Assembly: GCA_963847985.1 (NCBI GenBank) | Contig: CAWKBS010000008.1 | Span: 1-64,000, forward strand | DNA length: 64,000 nt | Source: JAIBJN01 sp963847985 | GTDB taxonomy: Bacteria > Actinomycetota > Thermoleophilia > Gaiellales > Gaiellaceae | Direction of reading: 5' to 3' | Translations under genes and position numbers: made by a program | In this document: piece after piece, positions 40,586-49,894 of the stretch | How positions within the stretch are numbered: position 1 is the first letter of the stretch | Layout: each line of letters begins with the position of its first letter | The notes under the pieces: model-generated | What the model saw: only the letters and a program-made list of their open reading frames with translations | Databases searched by the model: none | What the model was told of the DNA's origin: nothing

Positions 40586-41040
40586 GCGCCTACCTGAACG
40601 AGCACACGGTCGAGATCGCGGCGCTCCCGGGCGCGGTCTTCCCGTGGCTCGTCGGCTCCGAGGAGCGCCTCCGCTGGATGGGCGCGCTCGTCGAGAGCGA
40701 GCCGCTCGACGACGACGAGCCGCCGGCTCTCGGCAGCCGCTACCGGGACGTCTTCGAGGACTACGGCCGGCGCGTCGAGCTCGAGGCCGAGCTCGTCACG
40801 TACGAGCCTCCGCGCGCCCTCGCGGTCCGGCTCGTCGGCGAGGCGTTCCAGGCGACCAGCCGCTCGGAGCTCGAGGAGCGGGGAGCCGGCACCCGGCTGA
40901 CCGCCAGGATCGAGACGACCTATACGGCGCTCGCGGCGCGGCTCGCGGCGCCGGTGGTGACGCGGCACGCCCAGAGACGGCTGGAGGCCGACCTCGACCG
41001 CCTCAAGGCCCTGGTCGAGGGCGACCCGGCTTCCGCGTAG
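40582..41040 (+). CDS. SRPBCC (START-like) family protein
   Basis: A 152-residue helix-grip protein. The conserved opening NEHTVEIAALPGAVFPWLVG and WMGALVESEPLDDDEPPALG is followed by RYRDVFEDYGRRVELEAELV and RLTARIETTYTALAARLAAP. No ATG, GTG or TTG precedes the conserved opening in frame; only CTG at 40582, which overlaps the previous stop as CTGA. The first normal start (ATG 40678) would cut off 32 conserved residues. So either CTG is used or a base is wrong. Such proteins bind lipids or polyketides. Confidence 0.65.
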   Translation: MSAYLNEHTVEIAALPGAVFPWLVGSEERLRWMGALVESEPLDDDEPPALGSRYRDVFEDYGRRVELEAELVTYEPPRALAVRLVGEAFQATSRSELEERGAGTRLTARIETTYTALAARLAAPVVTRHAQRRLEADLDRLKALVEGDPASA

Positions 41041-41068
41041 CCGCGCCGAAGCGGCTGGGCGCCGCCGC

Positions 41069-42598
41069 CTAGCACCCTCCGGCCTCGAGATAGCCGCGCC
41101 AGCGGACGCCTGTCTCGCGGTACTCGGGCTCGCCGGTGCGGCGCCCGAGCCGCTGGAGCAGCTCCACGTGGTAGGTGTGGTAGCCGGGGGTAGCTGCCTT
41201 GCCGTCCAGGGCGTAGAGCGACCAGCAGCCGGTGTCGAATCGATCCAGGGCCGTCCTCGCCGTCTCGTCGAGAGACGTGACGTAGGCCCGCGCGCCCTCG
41301 TTGCCGCTGAGCTCGACGTACTCCAGCAGGGAGACGATCGACTGGAGGTGGGCATTCAGGACGGCCATGCTCGAGAAGCTGTACTCCTGGATCCAGTCGC
41401 CGCCCTCGACCGGCAGGGTCAGGTCGCGCGGGATCGCGCGGAACGCGGCCGCGGCCGTGTCCGCAAGTGTCTGGTCGCCGAGCTGCTTCCCGGTTCGCGC
41501 GAGCGCCTGCGCCGCGACTGCCTGCGTGAAGCCCGACGTCCACACCTCGGGGCCACCGAAGGGGAAGCGGTACTCCCAGAGCAGCGTGTTCCCGCGGCGG
41601 ACGCCCCGGGCGACGAGCGCCGCCGCGAGCCGGCCGGCCTCCTCGACCCGGCCCTGCTTCGAAAGGGTGTTGAGCTTGGCGAAGCTCGCCAGCGGGTGGA
41701 ACCGGTAGCCATGGTCGCGAACGTGGCGGTAGACGATGCCGGCCGCGTCGGAGACGCCGGCCCCCTCGAATGCGGGTGGAGCCTCGCCGAGCGCCCGCAC
41801 GTTCGCGCTCAGCTCACGGAAGAGAGCCGCCGCCCCCGCGGTGTAGGTGTCGGCGGCCGCGGCGACGTCCTCCAGCACGAGCCCGAGGACGGCGCCCCGC
41901 CCGGGGCTCTGGGTGCCGACCGCCTCGACCGTGGCGGCGACCGCCGCCCGGGCTTCCTCTGCGGTCGCCGGCTCGAGCCGTCCGTCCCGCTCGGCGGCCG
42001 CGATCCCGGCGCCGGCCGTGGCCGCGTCGACCTGCACCCGCTCCCAGAGGGCCTCCTGCAGCGCCGCGGCCGTCGCCGGGCCGAAGACGCCGTCGGGGGC
42101 CAGGCCGTTGGAGCCCTGGAAGGCCGCGACCGCCGCCGCCGTCGTCGGCCCGTAGTCCCCGTCGGCACCGGAGAAGAGCTCGAGCGCCGTGAGCGCGACC
42201 TGGAGGTCGCTCACGGCGGCGCCGCGGGCTCCCTCCTTCAGCAGTGCCGGCTCGGCCGTCTTTGCCGCGGGAACAGGAGCCGGGGAAGCCGGCGCGGCCG
42301 CACGAACGGGCGCAGCGGCCGGGGTGGCGGCGGGGGCCTGGGCGTCCGCGCCGGTGAACGCGAGGCGTACGACCACGGCCAGCGCGGCGACGAGGGCGAG
42401 GGCGAGCAGGCCGGCGGCGGGCACCGGGATGGGCGAGCGGTTCTCGAACCAGGCCGAGAGCCGCCGCAGATCTCCGGCAAGCGTCCGCGGCGGCGGGCGG
42501 CGGCGTCGCCGCGGAACGGCGACGACCGGAGCGGTCGAGATGGGCGTAACGTCGCCCCACCAGTCGAGCTCCTCCTCGATGAACAGCGGGTCCGCCAC
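41069..42598 (-). CDS. Membrane-anchored protein with peptidoglycan-binding and C5-epimerase-like domains
   Basis: A 509-residue protein with a GTG start at 42598. A cytoplasmic Arg/Pro-rich N-terminus (VPRRRRRPPPRTL) leads to one membrane span (AAGLLALALVAALAVVVRLA, residues about 61-80). A PG_binding_1 domain follows (VSDLQVALTALELFSGADGD, AFQGSNGLAPDGVFGPATAA, about 125-190). The C-terminal half resembles the D-glucuronyl C5-epimerase C-domain (GGPEVWTSGFTQAVAAQALA near 350, GGDWIQEYSFSSMAVLNAHL near 400). It probably acts on a cell-surface glycan, anchored outside. The catalytic residues are not verified. Confidence 0.72.
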   Translation of the reverse strand: MADPLFIEEELDWWGDVTPISTAPVVAVPRRRRRPPPRTLAGDLRRLSAWFENRSPIPVPAAGLLALALVAALAVVVRLAFTGADAQAPAATPAAAPVRAAAPASPAPVPAAKTAEPALLKEGARGAAVSDLQVALTALELFSGADGDYGPTTAAAVAAFQGSNGLAPDGVFGPATAAALQEALWERVQVDAATAGAGIAAAERDGRLEPATAEEARAAVAATVEAVGTQSPGRGAVLGLVLEDVAAAADTYTAGAAALFRELSANVRALGEAPPAFEGAGVSDAAGIVYRHVRDHGYRFHPLASFAKLNTLSKQGRVEEAGRLAAALVARGVRRGNTLLWEYRFPFGGPEVWTSGFTQAVAAQALARTGKQLGDQTLADTAAAAFRAIPRDLTLPVEGGDWIQEYSFSSMAVLNAHLQSIVSLLEYVELSGNEGARAYVTSLDETARTALDRFDTGCWSLYALDGKAATPGYHTYHVELLQRLGRRTGEPEYRETGVRWRGYLEAGGC

Positions 42599-42675
42599 GT
42601 GTCCACTACAAGCGTAGGACCACGTGCGGATGGTGACTAGAAGGGCGGTCCGTCAGTCGGCCGGGTCGAGCACGC

Positions 42676-43320
42676 TCAGCCGTGCACGGAGCTGCCGCCG
42701 ACTCCTGCGTGCGCGTTCTGCGGGTAGGGCTCGAGGTCGTCCACGAAGCCCGGCGTCGCCTCGACGCGGGCCAGCCAGCCGGCGATCGCGGGGTGGCCGG
42801 CCATGTCGATGCCCGCGTCGCCGGCGACGTGGGCGTACGCGTAGAGCGACACGTCCGCCACCGTGTACCCGCCCGCAAGGAACTCGCGGTCGCGCAGGCC
42901 GTCGTCGAGCACGCCCAGCGCTGCGCGGGCGGACTCGAGGCGGGCGCCGAAGACCTCGGGTCGCTCGCCGTCCCTGCCCGTCAGCCGCCAGAAGCGCGCG
43001 GTGCCGACGTTCGGCTCGAACAGGTTCTGCTCGAAGAAGAGCCACTGCCAGACGCGCGCCCTCTCGAGCAGGTCGTCCGGCACGAAAGGCGTGCCCTCGC
43101 CCAGGTAGAGCAGGATTGCGTTCGACTCGGCGACGGTCTCGCCGGAGTCCAGCTCGAGCACCGGCGTCCGGCCTGCCGGGTTCATGGCGCGGTAGGCCGG
43201 CGTTGCCGAACCGCCCGCGAAGATGTCCACCGGCACGCGCTCGTAGTCGAGGCCGAGCTGCGCGAGCAGGAGCCGGGCCTTGTAGCAGTTCGCGGACGCT
43301 GCGTAGTCGTGCAGCCGCAT
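42676..43320 (-). CDS. Glutathione S-transferase-like protein (second copy)
   Basis: A 214-residue protein with the same layout as the protein at 24287-24880. It starts MRLHDYAASANCYKARLLLA, then GRTPVLELDSGETVAESNAI, and the C-terminal helix GGYTVADVSLYAYAHVAGDA. The two are clear paralogues. No operon partner is visible here. The thiol substrate in this lineage may be mycothiol or another low-molecular-weight thiol. Confidence 0.88.
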   Translation of the reverse strand: MRLHDYAASANCYKARLLLAQLGLDYERVPVDIFAGGSATPAYRAMNPAGRTPVLELDSGETVAESNAILLYLGEGTPFVPDDLLERARVWQWLFFEQNLFEPNVGTARFWRLTGRDGERPEVFGARLESARAALGVLDDGLRDREFLAGGYTVADVSLYAYAHVAGDAGIDMAGHPAIAGWLARVEATPGFVDDLEPYPQNAHAGVGGSSVHG

Positions 43321-43400
43321 GTAGAGATCATGGCAGGCTGCTTCACTGTAGAACCAGCTTCCGGACGGGCAACGAAAGGGGCCGCCCCTCCCGTCCGTCC

Positions 43401-43423
43401 CACCTGACGTTGCATGTCAGGTG
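43401..43423. promoter_or_regulatory. Inverted repeat in the GST / 43442 divergent region
   Basis: Exact 8-base arms CACCTGAC and GTCAGGTG flank a 7-base spacer (GTTGCAT). The site is 19 bases upstream of the ATG at 43442. This size and symmetry suit a TetR- or MarR-type operator, but no regulator gene is adjacent. Confidence 0.5.
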
Positions 43424-43441
43424 TCCCTTACACTCTCAGCG

Positions 43442-43714
43442 ATGGAGACGGCGCCGAGCTTTCGTGAGCTCCGCTGGTCGCGCTTCGAGCGCGCGCTCGG
43501 GGCCTGGCTGGACACGCCGGAGGGGCGCTTCGCCCAGTTCTGCGCCCGCCGCGAGCGCGAGAACGCGGAGCGGCGCGCGCTGCTGCGGCGAGTCGCCCTG
43601 GCCGCATCCGTCCTGCCGGCGAGCTGTGTCGGCTGTGCGCTCCGGCTGGCCCTCGTGTCCGGCGGGCCCGCCGCCGACCAGCTCGACGAGCTCCTGGCGG
43701 CCGGCGCGCGCTAA
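43442..43714 (+). CDS. Hypothetical small protein
   Basis: A 90-residue protein starting METAPSFRELRWSRFERALG; a GTG at 43421 would add seven residues. A basic, Arg-rich helix (CARRERENAERRALLRRVAL) is followed by a hydrophobic Cys-containing stretch (AASVLPASCVGCALRLALVS), which could be a membrane span or a metal site. I do not recognise the family. Confidence 0.5.
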   Translation: METAPSFRELRWSRFERALGAWLDTPEGRFAQFCARRERENAERRALLRRVALAASVLPASCVGCALRLALVSGGPAADQLDELLAAGAR

Positions 43715-43778
43715 ACGGTCGGGAACTTTCCTCAGCTCCCTCCGGTCGAAGCGCGAAACGAGTCCGGAGGAGCGAGAG

Positions 43779-44564
43779 ATGACGAGACGCCTGTTCACAG
43801 CCGCTGCAGTGCTCGCCGTCGCCGTGCTGGCCGCGGGGTGCATGGGAGACGACGAAGGCGCCGACGTCGCGGCGGTGGGCGGGCTCGAGGACGGCCTCCT
43901 CGCGGCGGGCCTCTCCGCCGAGTCACTGGCCGCGGGTGGGGCCGCGGTCTCCGCGGTCGGCATCACCGTCGTGGGGACGGGGACGGCCACGGCGACGCCC
44001 GACACGGCGGAGTGGTCCTTCGGCGTCCAGACGAGCGGGGAGACCGCCCAGGCGGCGCTCGCCGCGAACTCCGAGGCGATGGCGAAGGTGGTGGCCGCGC
44101 TGAAGGCCGCCGGGATCGCCGAGGACGACCTCCAGACCGAGCAGGTCTCGGTCTATCCGCGGACGAGCGACGACGGCATCTCGATCGTCGGCTACGACGC
44201 GTCGAACACGGTGCGCGCGACCATCCGCAACCTCGACCAGGCCGGTGCGATCGTCGACGCGGCCGTGGCCGCCGGCGCGAACCAGGTCTACGGTCCGACC
44301 CTGACCGTCTCGGACACCGAGGCCCAGTACAGCGCAGCCGTGGACGCGGCGTTCGACGACGCCCGCGCGCGGGCGGAGGCCATCGCCGAGAAGGCGGGGC
44401 TGACGCTCGGCGCGCCGGTGGCGATCGTCGAGGGCGGCGGAGGCGGGGCGGTTCCGTACTACGGGCGGGCCGGCGCCGAGGCAGCCGCTGCCGCCGACGT
44501 CGCGGTCGAGCCCGGCACGCAGGACGTCGGCGCGTCGCTCACCGTCACGTTCGCCATCCAGTAG
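43779..44564 (+). CDS. SIMPL-domain (DUF541) lipoprotein
   Basis: A 261-residue exported protein. The signal peptide ends in the lipobox VLAVAVLAAGC (Cys near residue 21). The SIMPL domain begins ITVVGTGTATATPDTAEWSF and includes KAAGIAEDDLQTEQVSVYPR and DDARARAEAIAEKAGLTLGA, the classic order. It ends SLTVTFAIQ. The family forms periplasmic or surface oligomers linked to stress; the exact role is unknown. A GGAGG ribosome site precedes the ATG at 43779. Confidence 0.87.
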   Translation: MTRRLFTAAAVLAVAVLAAGCMGDDEGADVAAVGGLEDGLLAAGLSAESLAAGGAAVSAVGITVVGTGTATATPDTAEWSFGVQTSGETAQAALAANSEAMAKVVAALKAAGIAEDDLQTEQVSVYPRTSDDGISIVGYDASNTVRATIRNLDQAGAIVDAAVAAGANQVYGPTLTVSDTEAQYSAAVDAAFDDARARAEAIAEKAGLTLGAPVAIVEGGGGGAVPYYGRAGAEAAAAADVAVEPGTQDVGASLTVTFAIQ

Positions 44565-44594
44565 GCGACTGCACGCTCCTCCCTGCCAGAACGG

Positions 44595-44628
44595 GCGGGC
44601 CCCACGAGCTCCACTCCCCGGGGCCCGC
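44595..44628 (+). terminator. GC-rich hairpin after the SIMPL gene
   Basis: Nine-base perfect arms (GCGGGCCCC and GGGGCCCGC) with a 16-base loop lie 31 bases after the stop. No U-run follows. It is a reasonable terminator for this GC-rich genome. Confidence 0.5.
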
Positions 44629-44746
44629 TCGTCCATCCGGATTCGGCGGGGGTTAACCGCACGGGAACACACTGGCTGGCTCGGCAGCACGAGACCCCGC
44701 CGAGAGCGAGCATTCGACCTGTTCGCAACCGACACAGGAGACCGCC

Positions 44747-44974
44747 ATGACCATCGCAACCGCCATCCCGCTCCGCTTCCCCCGAACGCCCAGGGCCGCC
44801 GCAGACCGCTTCAACGCGCACCTGCTGAACGTCACGTTCGAGTCGCTCGAGGGCGAGCGCAGGTCGGCAATCGGCGGCGGGGAGAGCATCCCCGAGGCGA
44901 TCGCCGCGGCCCGCGACGAGCTGCCCGGCGGCAACTGGCTGCTCGTCCGCTGGAACCCCCTCTTCGGCGAGTAG
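44747..44974 (+). CDS. Hypothetical small protein
   Basis: A 75-residue protein with an ATG at 44747 and a ribosome site CAGGAG. The N-terminus is basic (MTIATAIPLRFPRTPRAAAD). The later part, GGGESIPEAIAAARDELPGG then NWLLVRWNPLFGE, may form a compact helix-strand unit. I do not recognise it. It converges on the large BTAD regulator. Confidence 0.45.
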   Translation: MTIATAIPLRFPRTPRAAADRFNAHLLNVTFESLEGERRSAIGGGESIPEAIAAARDELPGGNWLLVRWNPLFGE

Positions 44975-44984
44975 GCGCGCGCTC

Positions 44985-47900
44985 TCAGAGCAGGGCGCGC
45001 GTCTGCCCGGCGTGCCAGGGGAGCTCGAGCGCCTCGAAGCGCGCGAGCGCCTGCTCGACCAGGGCGGCCTCTCCACGGACGACTCCGAGGGCGCGCAGCG
45101 CGAACGGCTCCAGATAGGTGTTGGGCCGCAGGTGTGCCTCGGCCTCCGCTTCGACCTTGGCTCGATCGCGCACCGCCGCGAGCCCGTCGAGCCGGGTGAC
45201 GATCGTGGCGAGGGCCATCCATCCTCGGTACCAGCCGCGTTGCGGCAGCGGCGTCTCGAGAAGGCGGGCGACCGCGTCGAGGTCGCCCCGTGCGAGCGCC
45301 AGCTGCATTCGCGGGATGTCGAGCACGACGCCGTATCCCTCGATGCCGAGCTCCTCGGCCGCGCGCTCGAAGCGCTCCGCCGAGCTCTCGTCGCCGAGCC
45401 GGGCGTTCGCCACGGCGCAGACGAGCAGCGAGCGGGCGTTCCGGACGCACGGCGTCGCCGCGTTGTCCGCGACCGTCTTCTCCGTGCGGGGGCCGAGCTC
45501 CCGGATCCGCCCCCAGTCGGCGAGGAGCTCCTCGACCTCGACCAGGATGGCGACTCCGTGCAGGCGGTGGTGCGGAGTCAGCGGCGCGGTGATCTCGTCG
45601 TGCTTGACGGCGAGCCGCCGCGCTTCGTTGAAGTGGCCGCTCCAGACGCAGCCCGAGATCGGAGCGGCGTAGATGTCGGCCCGGTGGTCCGGGTCCGAGA
45701 TCTCGTCGAGGAGCTCGAAGCGCCGTTCTGCGAAGGCCCGGCCGAGCTCGTACCGGCCGGCGACGAACTCCGCGATGCCTCGCACGTCCCACGCCTGCGA
45801 GCGCAGCTCGACGTCGCCCAGCTGCTCCGCGATGGCGCTCGCCTCGCGCGCATGGCCGGAGCCCTCGAACGGGTTCCAGAACCCCTTCGCGATCAGCGCG
45901 CGTGTTCGCGCCACGCTGTCGGGCGGCGCCAGCCGGAGCGCCGTCTCGATCCACTCGTCGACCATGGGGTAGTCGGGCATCCGTCGCCACATGCCTGAGC
46001 GGGTGGCCGTCTCGTGTGCGAGCTCGCTGTAGAGCTCGGCCTGGAGCTGTACGTCCGGACAGAGGTCGATCGCGTTCTGCATGGCGTTCCAGAGCCCGTC
46101 CCCGTCGTACTTGAGCGCGTTGGCGCGCCCCAACGCGCGCCAGAGCTGCACTCTGAGCTCGGTCGGCTCGGCGAGCCCGAGCGCGCGCTCGTAGAGCTCG
46201 ATCGCCTCGTCGAGCTCGTACCGGGCGACCGCGAGGTCGGCCGCGCGCCGGAGCCACGCGACCGCACAGGCGCGGAGGCGTTCCAGCTCCTCCGGCCGGC
46301 CCTCCCACGCGAGGTCGGCGTTCTCCGGCTGGACCGCCTCGGCGTAGTGGTGGGCCAGGATCGTCGCCTGCTCGTCCCGGCCCTCCGTCACGCGCTCCAA
46401 CCAGGCCGCGAAGCCGGCGTGCAGCCCTGCGCGTCGCGCCTGCGGAAGGCTCGCGTAGGCCACCTCGCGCGTGAGCGCGTGCTTGAAGGCGAACTCGCGC
46501 TCGCCGGCCAGCGTCGAGCGCGAGCGGCGCCGGATGAAGTCCCGGGCCTCGAGCAGGCCGAAGTCCGGCGCGTCGTCGACCAGCTCGCGCACCGCGCCGC
46601 GCCAAAAGACCCGGCCGATGACCGACGAGGCCTGGAGCGCCGCCTTGTCGATCGGCGGGAGGAGGTCGATGCGGGCGGCGAGGACGGCCTGCACGGAGTC
46701 GGGCACGTCGTGCTCGAGCGGCAGGGACCGGTCGTGCACGCCGGCGAGCAGCTCCTCGAGGAAGAAGGGGTTGCCCTCGGCGCGGTCGAGCGCGGCCCGC
46801 CGCAGCTCCGCGGGCGTGTCGTCCTCGAGCAGCGCCCCGAGCAGCCGCTCGGAATCCTCGGGGGAGAGCGGCTCCAGCCAGATCGTGGCCGCGTCGCGGC
46901 GGCGGCCCCACGCGGGATGCCTCGTAGCGAGCTCGGGCCTCGCGGTCCCCAGCACGAGCAGCGGCCCCTCTACGTCGTCGAGAAGTCGCTCGAGGAGTTC
47001 GAGCAGGGGCTCCTGGGCCCAGTGCAGATCCTCGACGAGCATGACGACGGGCCGCTCGGCGGCGAGCTCCGCCAGGAGGGTGACCCACGCTGTCTGCAGC
47101 TGCTCGCGGGCGGCGAGGGGGTGCAGGTCGGGGACGACGTCCAGGCCGAGCGTGAGGCCGAGGATCTCGCGGCCCGCCAGGCGCCGCTGCACCGTCTCGG
47201 CGGCGTCCGTCTCGCGTAGCCCGAGCTGCTCGCGCAGGACGTCCGCGAGCGGACGGTAGGTCGTCCCCCGACCGTACGCCGGGCACCGGCCCGTGCGGCG
47301 CAGCGGCTCCGGGCTCCGGTCGGCCAGCCACTCCCACAGCTCGCGCGTCAGTCGCGTCTTCCCGACCCCCGCATCGCCGGTGACGGTCACGAGTCGGGGC
47401 CTTCCCTCCTCGAGGGTGCGCCGGTAGAGGGAGCGGAGGAGGTCGAGCTCGGCCTCGCGCCCGACGAAGGCGGAGCGGAGGCCTCCGGCGCCCGCTGTCC
47501 GCATCAGCGAGAGCTCTCTGATCAGCGCCCTGTAGCGGAGGCTGCCGGCGGGGCACAGGCTTGGCCCGAACTCGAAGGCGCTCCCGCCGGAGGAGGCGGC
47601 GCGTTCTCCGACGAGGACGGCGCCGGGCTCCGCGGCCTGCCCGAGCCGCGCCGCCGCCGTCAGGACTCCGCCGGCGAGCGACGGTCCTCCGTCAGGCGCC
47701 CTCCCGACGACGACCTCGCCGGTCTCGACGCCGATGCGGAGCGCCAGCTGCCCCGCGAACACTTCGTCGATCTGCTGGCGCATCGACAGGGCGGCGTGCA
47801 GGGCACGCTCCGCATGGTCCTCCTGCGCCACCGGGGCTCCGAAGACTGCCGTGAGCGCGTCACCCGCCACGGCCTGCAAGTATCCACCGGCCTCGTCGAT

Positions 47901-48821
47901 CTCGGCCTGCATCGTCTCGTGGAACCGTTCGAGCAGGAGCCCGGTGCGCTCGGGGTCCGCGGATGCAGCGAGCGGGCTCGCGCCCGCGAGGTCGGCGGCG
48001 ATCACGGTGACGACCTTGCGCTCCTCGGCCGGCTCGGGCGCCGCCGCCGGTGCGACTCCGGGCAACTGGGCCGGCGGGTCGAGCACCGCGTCCTGCCGCA
48101 GGATCGCCGCCTCGAGCTCGGCGAGGGCGCGGCCCGGCTCGATCCCGAGCCCCTCGACGAGGACCTGGCGCCCGTCCCGGTAGGCGGCGAGCGCGTCGGC
48201 CTGGCGGCCCGAGCGGTAGAGGGCCAGCATGAGCTGGCCGCGAAGGCGCTCCCGCAGCGGCTCTGCCGCCACCAGCGCCTCGAGCTCGCCGACCACCTCC
48301 GCGTGGCGGCCCAGCGCGAGGTCGGCGTCGATGCGGTCCTCGATTGCCGTCCGCCGAAGCTCCTCCAGGCGGGCGATCTCACCCTGCGCGAACGTCTCGT
48401 ATGCGACGTCCGCCAGCGCCGGGCCGCGCCAGAGGCTCAGCGCCTCGCGCAGCGTCATGGCCGCGAGGTCGGCCGAGCCCGCGCCCAGCTGCTCCCTGCC
48501 CGTGCCGGCGAGGCGCTCGAAGAGGCGGGCGTCGATCCGGTCCGGCTCAACGTGGAGGACGTAGCCGGGCGGCCGGGTCAGGAGCGCCGCGCCGGCGTCG
48601 CCGAGCGCCTTCCGGAGCTGTGAGACGCGCACGCGCAGGGCGGCGCGCCCGCTCGCCGGCGGCTCGTCACCCCAGAGATCCTCGAGCAAGCGGTCGTCCG
48701 GGACCACCTCGTTTGCGCTCAGGAGCAGCAAGGCGAGCAGGCTCCGCTGACGCCGCCCTCGCAGCGGAAGGAGCTGACCCCCGACTTCGGCCTCGAGCGG
48801 TCCGAGAATCCGGAACTCCAT
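44985..48821 (-). CDS. AfsR/BTAD regulator with cyclase-like and AAA-type ATPase domains
   Basis: A 1278-residue cytoplasmic regulator. In order: an OmpR-type winged HTH (MEFRILGPLEAEVGGQLLPL, residues about 1-90, RVSQLRKALGDAG); a BTAD helical domain (about 95-240); a class III cyclase-like domain (VVTVIAADLAGASPLAASAD near 275, AVAGDALTAVFGAPVAQEDH near 320); an AAA ATPase (Walker A VTVTGDAGVGKTRLTREL near 480; WAQEPLLELLERLLDDV near 595); and a long TPR-like C-terminus. BTAD regulators switch on adjacent secondary-metabolism or envelope genes. No biosynthetic cluster is evident here. The cyclase part may be only a sensor. Confidence 0.88.
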   Translation of the reverse strand: MEFRILGPLEAEVGGQLLPLRGRRQRSLLALLLLSANEVVPDDRLLEDLWGDEPPASGRAALRVRVSQLRKALGDAGAALLTRPPGYVLHVEPDRIDARLFERLAGTGREQLGAGSADLAAMTLREALSLWRGPALADVAYETFAQGEIARLEELRRTAIEDRIDADLALGRHAEVVGELEALVAAEPLRERLRGQLMLALYRSGRQADALAAYRDGRQVLVEGLGIEPGRALAELEAAILRQDAVLDPPAQLPGVAPAAAPEPAEERKVVTVIAADLAGASPLAASADPERTGLLLERFHETMQAEIDEAGGYLQAVAGDALTAVFGAPVAQEDHAERALHAALSMRQQIDEVFAGQLALRIGVETGEVVVGRAPDGGPSLAGGVLTAAARLGQAAEPGAVLVGERAASSGGSAFEFGPSLCPAGSLRYRALIRELSLMRTAGAGGLRSAFVGREAELDLLRSLYRRTLEEGRPRLVTVTGDAGVGKTRLTRELWEWLADRSPEPLRRTGRCPAYGRGTTYRPLADVLREQLGLRETDAAETVQRRLAGREILGLTLGLDVVPDLHPLAAREQLQTAWVTLLAELAAERPVVMLVEDLHWAQEPLLELLERLLDDVEGPLLVLGTARPELATRHPAWGRRRDAATIWLEPLSPEDSERLLGALLEDDTPAELRRAALDRAEGNPFFLEELLAGVHDRSLPLEHDVPDSVQAVLAARIDLLPPIDKAALQASSVIGRVFWRGAVRELVDDAPDFGLLEARDFIRRRSRSTLAGEREFAFKHALTREVAYASLPQARRAGLHAGFAAWLERVTEGRDEQATILAHHYAEAVQPENADLAWEGRPEELERLRACAVAWLRRAADLAVARYELDEAIELYERALGLAEPTELRVQLWRALGRANALKYDGDGLWNAMQNAIDLCPDVQLQAELYSELAHETATRSGMWRRMPDYPMVDEWIETALRLAPPDSVARTRALIAKGFWNPFEGSGHAREASAIAEQLGDVELRSQAWDVRGIAEFVAGRYELGRAFAERRFELLDEISDPDHRADIYAAPISGCVWSGHFNEARRLAVKHDEITAPLTPHHRLHGVAILVEVEELLADWGRIRELGPRTEKTVADNAATPCVRNARSLLVCAVANARLGDESSAERFERAAEELGIEGYGVVLDIPRMQLALARGDLDAVARLLETPLPQRGWYRGWMALATIVTRLDGLAAVRDRAKVEAEAEAHLRPNTYLEPFALRALGVVRGEAALVEQALARFEALELPWHAGQTRALL

Positions 48822-48929
48822 CCGCCACCTCCGTCGGGCGGGACGGTAGCAGCCGTTCGCCCGTCGTTACGAGCGCGTTACCCGACGCGCGCATCCTCCG
48901 GTCACGCACGCGATCCGAGAGGAGCAGAC

Positions 48930-49775
48930 ATGGCACAAAACGGCCACGCGAAACCGGTGCTCGTCTCCACGGGCTGGCTCGCCGAGCGGCTCGGCGACGA
49001 GGGGCTCGTCGTGGTGGAGGTCGACGAGTGCCCCAACCTCTACGACGAGGGCCACGTCGCGGGAGCGGTCCAGCTTCGCTGGAAGGACGACCTCCAGGAC
49101 CCACTCGAGCGGGACCTCGTCGATCGCCGAGCGTTCGAGCGGCTCCTCGGCGAGCGCGGGATCGGCAACGACACCCTCGTCGTCCTCTACGGCGACCGGA
49201 ACAACTGGTTCGCCGCCTTCGCGTACTGGTACCTGAAGGTGTACGGGCACTCGGACGCGCGCATCCTCGACGGCGGGCGCCAGAAGTGGATCGACGAAGG
49301 ACGCCAGCTGACGACGGAAGCGCCCGTTCCCGAGGCCAGGATCTACCTGGCGAAGGAGCGGGACAACTCGATTCGCGCCTTCCGCTCGCAGGTGATCGAG
49401 TCGCTCGGCGCCCGCGGGCGGGCTCTCGTGGACGTCCGCTCGTCGGCCGAGTACACGGGCGAGCTCGTCGCCCCGCCCGGCTACGAGCAGGAGGGCGCCC
49501 AGCGGTCCGGTCACATCCCGACAGCCGTGTCCATCCCGTGGGCGAGCGCCGTGCGCGACGACGGGACGTTCAAGCCCGCGGACGAGCTCCGCGCGCTCTA
49601 CGCCGGCCACGGGGTCACCGGAGACAAGGAGGTCACCGCCTACTGCCGGATCGGCGAACGCTCGGCCCACACATGGTTCGTTCTCGCGGAGCTGCTCGGC
49701 TTCGAGCGGGTGCGGAACTACGACGGCTCGTGGACGGAGTGGGGCAACCTCGTGGACGCGCCGATCGAGCGCTAG
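48930..49775 (+). CDS. sseA: Thiosulfate/3-mercaptopyruvate sulfurtransferase (two-domain rhodanese)
   Basis: A 281-residue enzyme with two rhodanese domains. The N-domain (VLVSTGWLAERLGDEGLVVV) is inactive-type. The C-domain carries the active-site loop VTAYCRIGERSAHTWFVLAE with Cys near residue 235. FAYWYLKVYGHSDARILDGG is the usual linker region. It moves sulfane sulfur to cyanide or another thiol acceptor. The ATG at 48930 follows a GAGAGGAG ribosome site. It is divergent from the BTAD gene. Confidence 0.92.
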   Translation: MAQNGHAKPVLVSTGWLAERLGDEGLVVVEVDECPNLYDEGHVAGAVQLRWKDDLQDPLERDLVDRRAFERLLGERGIGNDTLVVLYGDRNNWFAAFAYWYLKVYGHSDARILDGGRQKWIDEGRQLTTEAPVPEARIYLAKERDNSIRAFRSQVIESLGARGRALVDVRSSAEYTGELVAPPGYEQEGAQRSGHIPTAVSIPWASAVRDDGTFKPADELRALYAGHGVTGDKEVTAYCRIGERSAHTWFVLAELLGFERVRNYDGSWTEWGNLVDAPIER

Positions 49776-49894
49776 AGCCCCTACAGGAGCGCGCGTCGCG
49801 CCTCGGCCGCAGGAGCGATCACACGCATGTGGAACACCGGGTGAGCGTACGCCGGGCGCCGGTCGGTTCCCGGGCTCTCGAGATAGGAGACGTC

